DNA of 64,000 bases, from the NCBI RefSeq assembly GCF_025716875.1, contig NZ_JAOVZB010000006.1:62001-126000 (forward strand), in the 5' to 3' direction. This document shows positions 1 through 8,270 of this stretch, piece by piece (within the stretch, counting starts at the first letter, position 1; each line of letters starts with the position of its first letter). The DNA is from Marinomonas sargassi (GTDB taxonomy: Bacteria > Pseudomonadota > Gammaproteobacteria > Pseudomonadales > Marinomonadaceae). The position numbers were made by a program, and so were the translations under genes. The notes beneath the pieces were generated by a model. It saw only the letters and a program-made list of their open reading frames with translations. It did no database searches and was not told the DNA's origin.

Positions 1-84
1 TCAGCTCTATGGCTTTTTAGACACCTACAACTCAAAAATGATGAGTTAGTAAATCAAGTTAATAGCCAAGTATTACCCGATTAG
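1..84 (+). CDS. TRAP transporter small permease (DctQ), C-terminal end only
   Basis: An open frame enters from the left edge and ends at a TAG at 82-84, giving 27 residues that begin SALWLFRHL. It lies 14 bases before a clear DctM gene on the same strand. The 4TM small permease subunit of TRAP transporters normally sits directly upstream of the large subunit, and the basic/aromatic tail fits the end of a DctQ protein. The call rests mostly on position, because too little sequence remains for an independent family assignment. Confidence 0.6.
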   Translation, partial: SALWLFRHLQLKNDELVNQVNSQVLPD

Positions 85-98
85 GTTTAAGGATTTTT

Positions 99-1376
99 AT
101 GTCAATTCTTTTCATGTTTCTCGTTTTATTTGTACTCCTTATTATCGGTGTACCCGTCGCAGTGTCTTTAGGCATCGCTTCTATCTTATTTATTTTGTTT
201 GAAGGCATGCCCAGCATTGTGGTTTTACACACCATGGTGAATGGCGTAAATAGCTTCACCCTAATCGCTATCCCCTTCTTTATTTTGGCTGGCCATTTAA
301 TGAATACGGGGGGCATTACCAACCGTATTTTCGCATTTGCAAGATCTCTAGTGGGTTGGCTTCCGGGTGGACTAGGCCATGTAAATGTTGGTGCTAGTGT
401 TATTTTTGCAGGCATGTCTGGGGCAGCGGTTGCCGATGCAGGCGGATTAGGGAATGTTGAAATCAAAGCGATGAAAGATGCAGGCTACGATACTGATTTC
501 TCTGTTGGTATTACTGCGGCATCATCAACAATCGGGCCTATTATCCCACCCTCTTTACCACTCGTTATATATGGCGTAATCGCCGATACCTCCATTGGTC
601 AGCTGTTCGCCGCTGGACTAATACCCGGGTTATTAATGGCCTTTTCTTTAATGGTAATGGTGTCTTGGTTTGCTAAAATCCGTAACTATCCAAAAGACGA
701 TAAGTTCCGACTTAGTGTTTTATGGATTAGCTTCAAAAGAGCCGTTTTACCTCTCATGACGCCAGTTATCATTGTTGGTGGTATTTCAACAGGGATATTT
801 ACTCCGACAGAAGCCGCCGTTGCCGCTGTGGCCTACTCAATCTTTCTAGGGTTGTGTGTGTATAAAACTCTGTCTTTTAATAATATTTTAAGAGTTTCCC
901 AAGAGACGATTGAAACAACCGCGTCCATATTAATGATAGTTGCGACTTCCACTATTTTTGCTTGGATTCTAACCGCTAATCAATTCGCAACCTTCTTCGC
1001 TGAGCACCTATTATCTTTTACTGATAATAAAGTTTTGATCCTACTTATCATCACCTTATTGGTACTCATCATTGGTTGTTTTATGGAAACCATTGCCGCT
1101 ATTACCATCTTGGTACCTGTGCTGCTTCCAGTAGCCATCGAAATTGGTATCGATCCTGTACATTTTGGCATCATTTTAATTTTGAATTTGATGCTGGGAC
1201 TTCTCACACCACCTGTTGGCATGGTGCTGTATGTTCTCGCGAAAGTATCTGATACACCGTTTGAGCGTTGCGTTATTGCAACCGCTCCGTTCCTCGTGCC
1301 CTTGGTCACTGTATTGTTATTGCTGACTTTTATCCCAGCATTTTCAATGTGGCTTCCTACTCTTATTTATCGTTGA
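99..1376 (+). CDS. dctM: TRAP transporter large permease subunit, DctM family
   Basis: The 425-residue inner-membrane protein is hydrophobic throughout, with about a dozen membrane segments. It matches the large subunit of tripartite ATP-independent periplasmic transporters, which import organic acids using an ion gradient and a periplasmic binding protein. Typical family signatures are the glycine-rich stretch FAGMSGAAVADAGGLG near residue 103 and GPIIPPS near residue 146. Length is normal. The start has AAGGA seven bases upstream. It follows the small-subunit tail, so the binding-protein gene (dctP) probably lies left of the window. The substrate cannot be read from this subunit, but the downstream aldehyde dehydrogenase suggests a carboxylic acid. 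Confidence 0.93.
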   Translation: MSILFMFLVLFVLLIIGVPVAVSLGIASILFILFEGMPSIVVLHTMVNGVNSFTLIAIPFFILAGHLMNTGGITNRIFAFARSLVGWLPGGLGHVNVGASVIFAGMSGAAVADAGGLGNVEIKAMKDAGYDTDFSVGITAASSTIGPIIPPSLPLVIYGVIADTSIGQLFAAGLIPGLLMAFSLMVMVSWFAKIRNYPKDDKFRLSVLWISFKRAVLPLMTPVIIVGGISTGIFTPTEAAVAAVAYSIFLGLCVYKTLSFNNILRVSQETIETTASILMIVATSTIFAWILTANQFATFFAEHLLSFTDNKVLILLIITLLVLIIGCFMETIAAITILVPVLLPVAIEIGIDPVHFGIILILNLMLGLLTPPVGMVLYVLAKVSDTPFERCVIATAPFLVPLVTVLLLLTFIPAFSMWLPTLIYR

Positions 1377-1393
1377 GAGTTGCACCTTTGGGA

Positions 1394-1428
1394 AGGCCCA
1401 CTGAATAAGTGGGTTCTTCTCTTTTTTT
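1394..1428 (+). terminator. Rho-independent terminator after dctM
   Basis: CCCACT (1397-1402) pairs with AGTGGG (1408-1413) across a 5-base loop, and a T-rich tail with seven T follows at 1422-1428. It lies 20 bases past the dctM stop and should end the TRAP transcript before the AEC carrier gene. Confidence 0.75.
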
Positions 1429-1486
1429 ATTTACGTATAGTATCCCTAAGCTGAAACACCATAATTTAAACGGAATTTAATCTACT

Positions 1487-2368
1487 ATGTTTACCATTGT
1501 TGCTGGAATACTGTTTCCTGTCTTTGCCATTACTCTTGTTGGCTTTGCCATTGGCCGCTGGATTAAAATCGACTTTCAACCAATAAACCGCATCAACATG
1601 GACTTCTTTGTGCCAGCGCTAGTGTTTTCTTCTATCGGAACCATGTCCCTTGATATCACAAAAATCCCACTATTAGGCGCTTCTATCCTGACCACCTTAA
1701 TTCCCTTCTTATTGATGTTTCCTATATGCAAACTCTTCAAGATAAATTTTAAGGTCTGGGCGCTGCCCAATATTTTTCGCAATACAGGTAACCTTGCTAT
1801 CCCTCTTTTCACCTATGCATTTGGTCCACAAGCCCTAGCACCGGCCGTACTATTATTTGTGGTATCTGCTTGCGCTCATTTCAGCCTTGGATTCGCGATC
1901 GTCAGTAAAGGCAACCAGCTAAAGAAGATTATTAAAATACCCACCTTTATTGCCGCTTTTCTAGCACTGAGTTTAAATCTATCAGGAATCACAGTTTGGC
2001 CACCTATTTATGAAGCCGCCGCATTATTGGGGCAAACTGCCGTGCCCATCATGCTATTGTCGTTGGGGGCGCAAATGTGCAACATGAAATTAGCTGGTTT
2101 AAAAGTCGGTATTGCTTGTACTCTGCTTTCCTTAGCGACAGGGGCAATCACCTTCCTTACCATCTATTTATTCGTTCCTTTATCAACCCTGCATTTACAA
2201 ATGATGTTGTTATTTACCATGCTGCCACCAGCGGCAATGAATTACATGATTGCTGAGCGCTTCAACATGGAACCCACCAAGGTCGCCTCCATGGTGTTAT
2301 ATGGGAATTTTTTCAGCGTCATCACACTACCTATATTGCTCACCATCACCTTTTCATTAGCCCAATAA
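1487..2368 (+). CDS. AEC (auxin efflux carrier) family transporter
   Basis: The 293-residue integral membrane protein has about ten predicted membrane segments. The N-terminal block (about residues 7-27) and the later GQTAVPIMLLSLGAQ region near residue 185 are typical of bacterial AEC/YfdV/MdcF-like carriers, which move small carboxylates or amino-acid-like molecules. It has normal length and stands alone between two terminator or promoter gaps. The neighbouring TRAP transporter and succinate-semialdehyde dehydrogenase suggest an organic-acid substrate, but nothing in the sequence names it. The start ATG at 1487 is the first in frame, and its ribosome site is weak. Confidence 0.85.
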   Translation: MFTIVAGILFPVFAITLVGFAIGRWIKIDFQPINRINMDFFVPALVFSSIGTMSLDITKIPLLGASILTTLIPFLLMFPICKLFKINFKVWALPNIFRNTGNLAIPLFTYAFGPQALAPAVLLFVVSACAHFSLGFAIVSKGNQLKKIIKIPTFIAAFLALSLNLSGITVWPPIYEAAALLGQTAVPIMLLSLGAQMCNMKLAGLKVGIACTLLSLATGAITFLTIYLFVPLSTLHLQMMLLFTMLPPAAMNYMIAERFNMEPTKVASMVLYGNFFSVITLPILLTITFSLAQ

Positions 2369-2516
2369 GTCAGTAGTGATAAAAAGCCGGCTTAAACTCT
2401 GGGTATTAAATTATTTCGTAACCATGTTTAAACATTCTTATATCCTCTATGATCATTCACTAATACACGTTTCGTTCCATTTAAATTGATATTTAAGGTT
2501 CTCTTTGGAGTGTTTT

Positions 2517-3980
2517 ATGCCTATTAGCCTGTCTCAACCATCCTTACTAAAAAGCCAATCTTACATAAATGGCCTATGGGTATCTGCCAGTGACAAACAA
2601 ACCTTCCCAGTCAACAACCCTTCCACAGGGGAGCACATTATTGATGTTGATGACCTAGGTGAGATAGAGACCATTCAGGCAGTTGAAGCAGCTGAAAAAG
2701 CTCAAAAACTGTGGCAAAAACGTTTGCCTAAAGAACGTGCTTTATTACTACGCCGTTGGAATCAATTGATTCTTGAGAATCAAGATGACCTTGCTCGTAT
2801 TATGACGCTAGAACAAGGTAAGCCTTTGGCTGAAGCAAAAGGCGAAGTGGCCTATGGCGCTTCTTTTATCGACTGGTTTGCAGATGAAGCACGACGCCTA
2901 AATGGTGATGTTATTCCGACCTTTGCCAATGACAAACGGGTTCTTACCATTAAACAAGCTATTGGTGTTGTGGCGGCTATTACCCCTTGGAACTTCCCTA
3001 TTGCCATGATTACCCGTAAGGCAGGCCCAGCACTGGCAGCGGGCTGCTCTATCGTTATTAAACCTTCTGATGAGACACCGTTAAGCGCCTTAGCTTTGGC
3101 TGAGCTTGCCCATCAAGCAGGTATTCCTGCAGGTGTTTTAAATGTGGTAGTCGGTAGAAATGCAAAAGCCATTGGTGGTGTTTTAACAAGCCACCCTACT
3201 GTGCGAAAACTGTCTTTCACAGGCTCCACTCCTGTGGGTAAATTACTGCTTTCTCAATGTGCTAATACCGTAAAACGTACCTCTATGGAGTTAGGTGGAA
3301 ACGCGCCTTTTATCGTTTTTGATGATGCTGATCTAGATGCTGCAATAGAAGGAGCCATCGCGTCTAAATACCGTAACGCAGGGCAAACCTGTGTCTGTGC
3401 AAACCGCCTATTAATTCAAGAAGAAATATATGACGAGTTTGCCGAAAAGCTTGTGAAACGTGTATCTGAATTAAAAGTAGGAGACGGTTTAACAGATGGC
3501 GTGAACATAGGGCCACTGATTAACTCAGCGGCAATAAACAAGGTCAATGAGCTTGTTAAAGATGCTTTAGAAAAAGGTGCAAAAGCCCTAATTGGTGGTA
3601 AAGGCAACGACTCAGGTAAACAATTCTACGAGCCAACCGTATTAACAAACGTCACTGCCGATATGGACATTTTCTCAAATGAGATATTTGGCCCTGTTGC
3701 CCCCCTCTTCAAGTTCTCAACCGAAGAAGAAGCCATCGCCATGGCGAACGATACGCCCTTCGGCCTAGCCTCTTACTTTTATTCCAAGGACATGAGCCGT
3801 ATTTGGCGAGTATCCGAAGCATTGGAATACGGCATGGTGGGTATGAACGAAGGAATTATTTCCACTGAAGTCGCCCCATTTGGCGGTATTAAAGAATCTG
3901 GCAGCGGCCGCGAAGGCTCTTCCTACGGAATAGATGAATACACCGAAATTAAGTACATCTGCATGGGTGGGTTGAGTTGA
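2517..3980 (+). CDS. gabD: NAD(P)-dependent succinate-semialdehyde dehydrogenase
   Basis: The 487-residue aldehyde dehydrogenase oxidises succinate semialdehyde to succinate, the last step of GABA degradation. Visible family features are PWNFP in the cofactor-binding part (about 157-161), FTGSTPVG, the general base in MELGG (Glu about 258) and the nucleophile in NAGQTC (Cys about 292). The C-terminal block around APFGGIKESGSGREG is typical of GabD. A TTG at 2505 would extend the frame by four codons. I chose ATG 2517 because GGAG (2507-2510) sits at the right distance and would otherwise be inside the gene. No gabT is adjacent. Related semialdehydes, such as glutarate semialdehyde, are possible substrates. 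Confidence 0.88.
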   Translation: MPISLSQPSLLKSQSYINGLWVSASDKQTFPVNNPSTGEHIIDVDDLGEIETIQAVEAAEKAQKLWQKRLPKERALLLRRWNQLILENQDDLARIMTLEQGKPLAEAKGEVAYGASFIDWFADEARRLNGDVIPTFANDKRVLTIKQAIGVVAAITPWNFPIAMITRKAGPALAAGCSIVIKPSDETPLSALALAELAHQAGIPAGVLNVVVGRNAKAIGGVLTSHPTVRKLSFTGSTPVGKLLLSQCANTVKRTSMELGGNAPFIVFDDADLDAAIEGAIASKYRNAGQTCVCANRLLIQEEIYDEFAEKLVKRVSELKVGDGLTDGVNIGPLINSAAINKVNELVKDALEKGAKALIGGKGNDSGKQFYEPTVLTNVTADMDIFSNEIFGPVAPLFKFSTEEEAIAMANDTPFGLASYFYSKDMSRIWRVSEALEYGMVGMNEGIISTEVAPFGGIKESGSGREGSSYGIDEYTEIKYICMGGLS

Positions 3981-4022
3981 TTCGCAAATTAAAAGAGTTA
4001 ACTTAAACCAAAATTCAGGCAC

Positions 4023-4053
4023 AAAAAAGCCGAACACTGGGTTCGGCTTTTTT
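4023..4053. terminator. Bidirectional Rho-independent terminator
   Basis: A perfect 13-bp stem (4023-4035 with 4041-4053) has a GCCGAAC/GTTCGGC core, a 5-base loop, and A and T runs on both sides. It can end gabD from the left and the tRNA transcript from the right. Confidence 0.88.
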
Positions 4054-4059
4054 AAATTT

Positions 4060-4136
<77 letters not shown>

Positions 4137-4150
4137 AAAAAGTGTTGGCT

Positions 4151-4178
4151 ATTATACGCAGCCATTCGTCATTGACAA
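4151..4178 (-). promoter_or_regulatory. Sigma-70 promoter for tRNA-Val
   Basis: On the minus strand a -35 TTGTCA (4178-4173) and a perfect -10 TATAAT (4156-4151) are 16 bases apart. They lie directly before the tRNA 5' end at 4136. A GC-rich discriminator was not seen. Confidence 0.75.
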
Positions 4179-4293
4179 GGCTTTGCTACGCATTTTTGCT
4201 TTAAGATTCGCTAACATCATAGATGTCTTATATCTCTGGTTGCTTTTTACTCAACTGCCTTATTTCGCCTCCTGTCCCTTCTGATGACAAGAG

Positions 4294-4320
4294 CTGAGTG
4301 AGGTCAAAAGGCTCACCCAG
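4294..4320 (-). other. Stem-loop after oppDF
   Basis: CTGAGTGAG (4294-4302) pairs with CTCACCCAG (4312-4320) with one G-T pair and a 9-base loop, 18 bases past the stop of the last opp gene. No T run follows in the minus direction, so it may be a 3'-end stabiliser or a Rho-dependent end rather than an intrinsic terminator. Confidence 0.45.
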
Positions 4321-4337
4321 TCTAGTCATAGTAAAAG

Positions 4338-6176
4338 TTAGTCCTGCGCTAATAATTGGTCCAAAGCGTCGTGCTCCGCCACAAAATGCCCCGGGCTATG
4401 CTCAAGCAGTTTGGGTAAATAACCTTTTTTCTCAGTCTTGAGTTTGGAAGGTAAAAACTTCAGCTGTGCATCTGGGTTCATTGGCGATGGCAGTTCTCCT
4501 GGGATTTTGATCGCTTTGCGTTCACGCTCTATCTTAGGGTCAGGAACCGGCACAGCTGAAATCAATTGCTGCGTATAGGGATGAACAGGATTGGCATAAA
4601 GGTCTTCACTTTTTGCCAACTCTATTACCCTACCTAAATAGAGCACCATAATACGATGTGACACCTCTCGCACAACCGCTAGATCGTGAGAGATAAAGAG
4701 AATGGACAGTTGAAACTCTTGCTGTAGATCCATAAGCAGCTGGATAATCTGCGCTTGTACAGAGACATCCAAAGCAGATACAGCCTCGTCACAAATCACG
4801 AGTTTAGGCTTCACTATCATGGCACGGGCAATGCCCACACGCTGATTTTGCCCACCTGACAATTCATGGGGGTAGCGGTTCTGCATATTGCGGTCTAAAC
4901 CCACTCTATCCATCATTTTTAGCACTTCTTCTTTCATTTCACTGCGGCTAAGCGAAGAAAAAGTCTGCAAGGGTTCCATGATGGAATCCGCAATCGTCAT
5001 CCGAGGATCTAGACTCGCCAGAGGATCTTGGAAAACGATCTGTAGGTCTTTGCGCTTATCTTTAAGCTCTTCTTTCTTTAAACCATTTAATGGTTTACCT
5101 AACCAACAAACAGAGCCCGCGCTAGGTGGAATAAGCTGTAAAACGGAACGTGCTAGGGTGGATTTACCACAGCCACTTTCCCCAACAATGCCGAGAGTCT
5201 CCCCTTTTCGTAATTCAAAGCTCACACCATCTACGGCTTTTAGTGGCAATTTTTTAGGCCAAAGCCCGCCACCCACAGTCACATCAAAATGCACTTTTAC
5301 GTCGTCAACCTTTAAGAAGTCAGCGCCACTAACAGATTCATCAATCGGCATTTGGTTTTTATTATGCTGACGATCTGGGCTATCGATACGCGGCATGGAG
5401 TCGATGAGCATTTTTGTGTAATCGTGTTGAGGGTTATAAAAGATGTCTTCTGTGAGCCCTTCTTCCACGTATTCTCCACGGCGCATCACGTGAAGACGAT
5501 CACACATACGCGCCATGACGCCCATATCATGGGTAATTAACGCGATTGCTGTACCGCTTTCGCGCTTAAGCTCATCCATTAAGTCAAGAATCTCGGCCTG
5601 TACAGTCACATCCAATGCGGTAGTTGGCTCATCAGCAATTAACAAGGATGGCTGACACAACATGGACATGGCGATCATGACACGTTGGCGCATGCCTCCT
5701 GACAACTCATGTGGATACTGATTCAAACGACGCTTAGACTCGGCAATGCGTACTCTGTCTAACCACTGAGCACAAAGGCGATCCGTCTCTTCACGGCTTA
5801 GGTCCATATGAAGAGATGACACCTCACGCATTTGCTCTAAAATCGTCAAATGTGGGGTCAGGGACGTCAATGGGTCTTGGAAGATCATCGACATGTTTTT
5901 ACCACGTACGCGGTTTAATTCGGCTGTCGACAGCGACAACAAGTGGTGACCTTGGAAAATAATATCGCCTTTCGCACGACCATTTTTCGCCAATAGTCCC
6001 ATTGCCGCCATAAAAGTCTGGCTTTTACCCGAGCCACTCTCACCAACAATACCGACACATTCGCCCGGGTTAATGGAAAAACTCACCCCTTTTACTGCCT
6101 CCACTTCACCGTCATGTGTTGCAAAGGATATTCTTAAATCATCTACGCTAAAAATAGGTTTAATAATCTCTGTCAT
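4338..6176 (-). CDS. Oligopeptide ABC transporter ATP-binding protein, fused OppD-OppF
   Basis: This 612-residue cytoplasmic protein has two complete ABC ATPase domains in tandem. The first has Walker A GESGSGKS (about 45-52), signature LSGGM (about 158) and Walker B LLIADEP (about 178). The second has GESGCGKST (about 332), LSGGQNQR (about 439) and LVICDEA (about 459). Both domains end with the oligopeptide-transporter C-terminal extension (HPYTQQL type). In the E. coli opp operon these are two genes; here a single chain powers the transporter, as in YejF or GsiA. It is the last gene of the operon, 9 bases after oppC, with its ribosome site overlapping the oppC stop. Confidence 0.93.
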   Translation of the reverse strand: MTEIIKPIFSVDDLRISFATHDGEVEAVKGVSFSINPGECVGIVGESGSGKSQTFMAAMGLLAKNGRAKGDIIFQGHHLLSLSTAELNRVRGKNMSMIFQDPLTSLTPHLTILEQMREVSSLHMDLSREETDRLCAQWLDRVRIAESKRRLNQYPHELSGGMRQRVMIAMSMLCQPSLLIADEPTTALDVTVQAEILDLMDELKRESGTAIALITHDMGVMARMCDRLHVMRRGEYVEEGLTEDIFYNPQHDYTKMLIDSMPRIDSPDRQHNKNQMPIDESVSGADFLKVDDVKVHFDVTVGGGLWPKKLPLKAVDGVSFELRKGETLGIVGESGCGKSTLARSVLQLIPPSAGSVCWLGKPLNGLKKEELKDKRKDLQIVFQDPLASLDPRMTIADSIMEPLQTFSSLSRSEMKEEVLKMMDRVGLDRNMQNRYPHELSGGQNQRVGIARAMIVKPKLVICDEAVSALDVSVQAQIIQLLMDLQQEFQLSILFISHDLAVVREVSHRIMVLYLGRVIELAKSEDLYANPVHPYTQQLISAVPVPDPKIERERKAIKIPGELPSPMNPDAQLKFLPSKLKTEKKGYLPKLLEHSPGHFVAEHDALDQLLAQD

Positions 6177-6185
6177 GATATAGCC

Positions 6186-7115
6186 CTAACGATCTTTAGG
6201 ATCGAATGCATCACGCAAACCATCACCAATGAAGAAAAAACAAAATAGGCCAGTAACAAAGAAGCCTAACGGAAATGCTAATTGCCAAAGGGTGCCGTAC
6301 TGGATGGTAGAAGCGCCATCACTTATCAATGCGCCCCATGAAGTGAGCGGTTCTTGAATACCTAGACCCAAGAAAGAAATAAAGCTTTCCAATAAGATCA
6401 AACTAGGGATCATCAGTGACATATACACCACCACTATGCCAAGTAAATTTGGCACGATATGACGAACAATAATCTTGAAGTCGCTAACACCTGCCATGAC
6501 AGCCGCTTCGATGAACTCTTTATGCTTTAAGGTAAGGGTTTGACCGCGCACAATACGCGCCATATCCATCCAAGAAAACAGCCCCAAACCAATAAAGAGA
6601 ATGTAGACGGAGCGCCCAAACATCACGAATAAAATAATCAGAATGAACATGTAAGGAATCGACATTAAGATATCGACAAAGCGCATCATGACGTTGTCGA
6701 CAGCCCCACCAAAGTAACCAGCGATCGCCCCATAAAGCACCCCAACGGTGACAGCAACAAGCGTACCTACAAACCCCACCATGAGTGATATTTGCGTGCC
6801 TTGTAACACCCGTGAGTACATATCTCGTCCCAAATCATCGGTACCGAAAAAATGCCCATTAGCGAATTGAGGAGCGCCCATTTCAGCGGCATTACCTATT
6901 AACTCCCAATCAATAGTTTCATGATCCCAAGGGCTTAACAGTGGGCCTAAAAACGCGAAGAGCGTCATAGCAGCCAAAACAAATACACTGATTAACGAGG
7001 CTTTATTACCTTTAAAGCGGCGCATAGCGTCTTGCCATTGGGAGCGCCCTTTAACCTGCCCTTGCTCGGCGTTACTGTCAATCAGCGCCGCCATTTTCTT
7101 TTTATTTACTAACAT
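6186..7115 (-). CDS. oppC: Oligopeptide ABC transporter permease OppC
   Basis: The 309-residue inner-membrane permease belongs to the DppC/OppC type. It has an N-terminal membrane segment, a periplasmic loop that includes the GTDDLGRDMYSR signature, and the permease domain with the EAA loop (EAAVMAGVSDFKIIVRHIVPN). Length is close to the usual 300. A TTG would extend the frame to 7154, but ATG 7115 has AGAGGGA upstream and clears the oppB stop by 11 bases. It pairs with OppB to form the transmembrane path. Confidence 0.93.
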   Translation of the reverse strand: MLVNKKKMAALIDSNAEQGQVKGRSQWQDAMRRFKGNKASLISVFVLAAMTLFAFLGPLLSPWDHETIDWELIGNAAEMGAPQFANGHFFGTDDLGRDMYSRVLQGTQISLMVGFVGTLVAVTVGVLYGAIAGYFGGAVDNVMMRFVDILMSIPYMFILIILFVMFGRSVYILFIGLGLFSWMDMARIVRGQTLTLKHKEFIEAAVMAGVSDFKIIVRHIVPNLLGIVVVYMSLMIPSLILLESFISFLGLGIQEPLTSWGALISDGASTIQYGTLWQLAFPLGFFVTGLFCFFFIGDGLRDAFDPKDR

Positions 7116-7126
7116 TTTAGTCCCTC

Positions 7127-8050
7127 TTAAAGTCGTATTTTGGGATCTAACCAAGCGTAGGTGATATCAACCAAGGTATTAAAAACAATCGTCATCACGC
7201 CAAACACAATCGTCACACCCATTAGCAAGGAGTAATCACGGTTTAGTGCTGCATCGACAAAAAACTGCCCCATGCCACCAGTGCTGAAATAAATATCAAT
7301 AATGACTGACCCAGTAATCATGTAGACAAATGCAGGCCCAAGATAAGAAATGACAGGTAATAGCGCAGGCTTTAAGGCGTGGCGTAAGATGATGTTACGC
7401 ATCGGAACGCCCTTCGCTTTTGCCGTACGAATAAAGTTCGCATGCAATACTTCTAGCATGGACGAACGTGTAATACGGGCAATGCTGGCCATATAACTGG
7501 TAGAGAGAGCAAGAATAGGCATCACGACATATTGCCACTGTCCACCATTCCAACCTCCTCCCGGCAACCAATTCAGCCACAGAGTAAAGATGATGACTAA
7601 GATAGGCGCCATAACAAAGTTGGGTAATACCTGCGCACCAATCGAAAAACCCACTGCCGCATAATCCAGTTTGGTGTTGTGCCTAACCGCAGCAACGATT
7701 CCCAAAGGAAGCCCCACAGCCACAGCAGCCACAAACGACCAAATACCATAGGTTAAAGTAACGGGGAAACCTTGCGCTAAAATGTCGTTAACCGATTTAT
7801 CCGTGTACTTAAAGGACGGACCAAAATCAAAGTCGAAAATAATACCTTTTAGGTAAACAAACAGTTGCTCAAACCAAGGTAAGTTTAATCCGTACTTCAA
7901 CTCTAAATTTGCCAGTACCTCTGGCGGCAGGCCTCGATCTGACGAAAAGGGGCTTCCCGGTGCCAGTCGCATCAGAGCAAATGAGATAAGAATTAAGATC
8001 AACATCGTGGGTATCGACGAACCTATTCGCCGAACAATAAAACTAAACAT
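7127..8050 (-). CDS. oppB: Oligopeptide ABC transporter permease OppB
   Basis: The 307-residue inner-membrane permease opens with MFSFIVRRIG, the normal OppB/DppB start. It carries the family N-terminal motif (LMRLAPGSP) and an EAA loop (RTAKAKGVPMRNIILRHALK). The open frame continues to a GTG at 8122, but that start has its purine stretch touching the codon and would add residues without homologous character. ATG 8050 gives the usual family length and is preceded by AAGG. It lies between oppA (220-base gap with a hairpin) and oppC. Confidence 0.93.
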   Translation of the reverse strand: MFSFIVRRIGSSIPTMLILILISFALMRLAPGSPFSSDRGLPPEVLANLELKYGLNLPWFEQLFVYLKGIIFDFDFGPSFKYTDKSVNDILAQGFPVTLTYGIWSFVAAVAVGLPLGIVAAVRHNTKLDYAAVGFSIGAQVLPNFVMAPILVIIFTLWLNWLPGGGWNGGQWQYVVMPILALSTSYMASIARITRSSMLEVLHANFIRTAKAKGVPMRNIILRHALKPALLPVISYLGPAFVYMITGSVIIDIYFSTGGMGQFFVDAALNRDYSLLMGVTIVFGVMTIVFNTLVDITYAWLDPKIRL

Positions 8051-8235
8051 AGGCAAGGACCTTGAGAAGGTACGAACAAGTCCACTGGCTTCAGCCTGTG
8101 GGAAAACCTTTCTTATTCGCACCTTCCCTTAATTAAGTTCAAACTAAAAACCATCCCTTGAAAAGGGGTACCATTAACAGGGGGCGATTACTTTTGCATC
8201 TGTAAAACGAAGGGACTCTTTTACAGAGAACAAAC

Positions 8236-8258
8236 GCTTCGCCACATTATGGCGAAGC
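8236..8258 (-). other. Intercistronic stem-loop between oppA and oppB
   Basis: GCTTCGCC (8236-8243) pairs perfectly with GGCGAAGC (8251-8258) around a 7-base loop, 12 bases after the oppA stop. A short T-containing tail follows on the minus strand. Such hairpins often protect or partly terminate binding-protein mRNA so that oppA is made in excess over the permeases. That role is inference here. Confidence 0.6.
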
Positions 8259-8270
8259 GCTTAAAGCAAC

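Noticed and set aside
4888-5370. A 160-residue plus-strand frame opposite oppDF
   Set aside because: It is antisense to the conserved ATPase motifs, with a serine-rich composition typical of reverse-frame translation.
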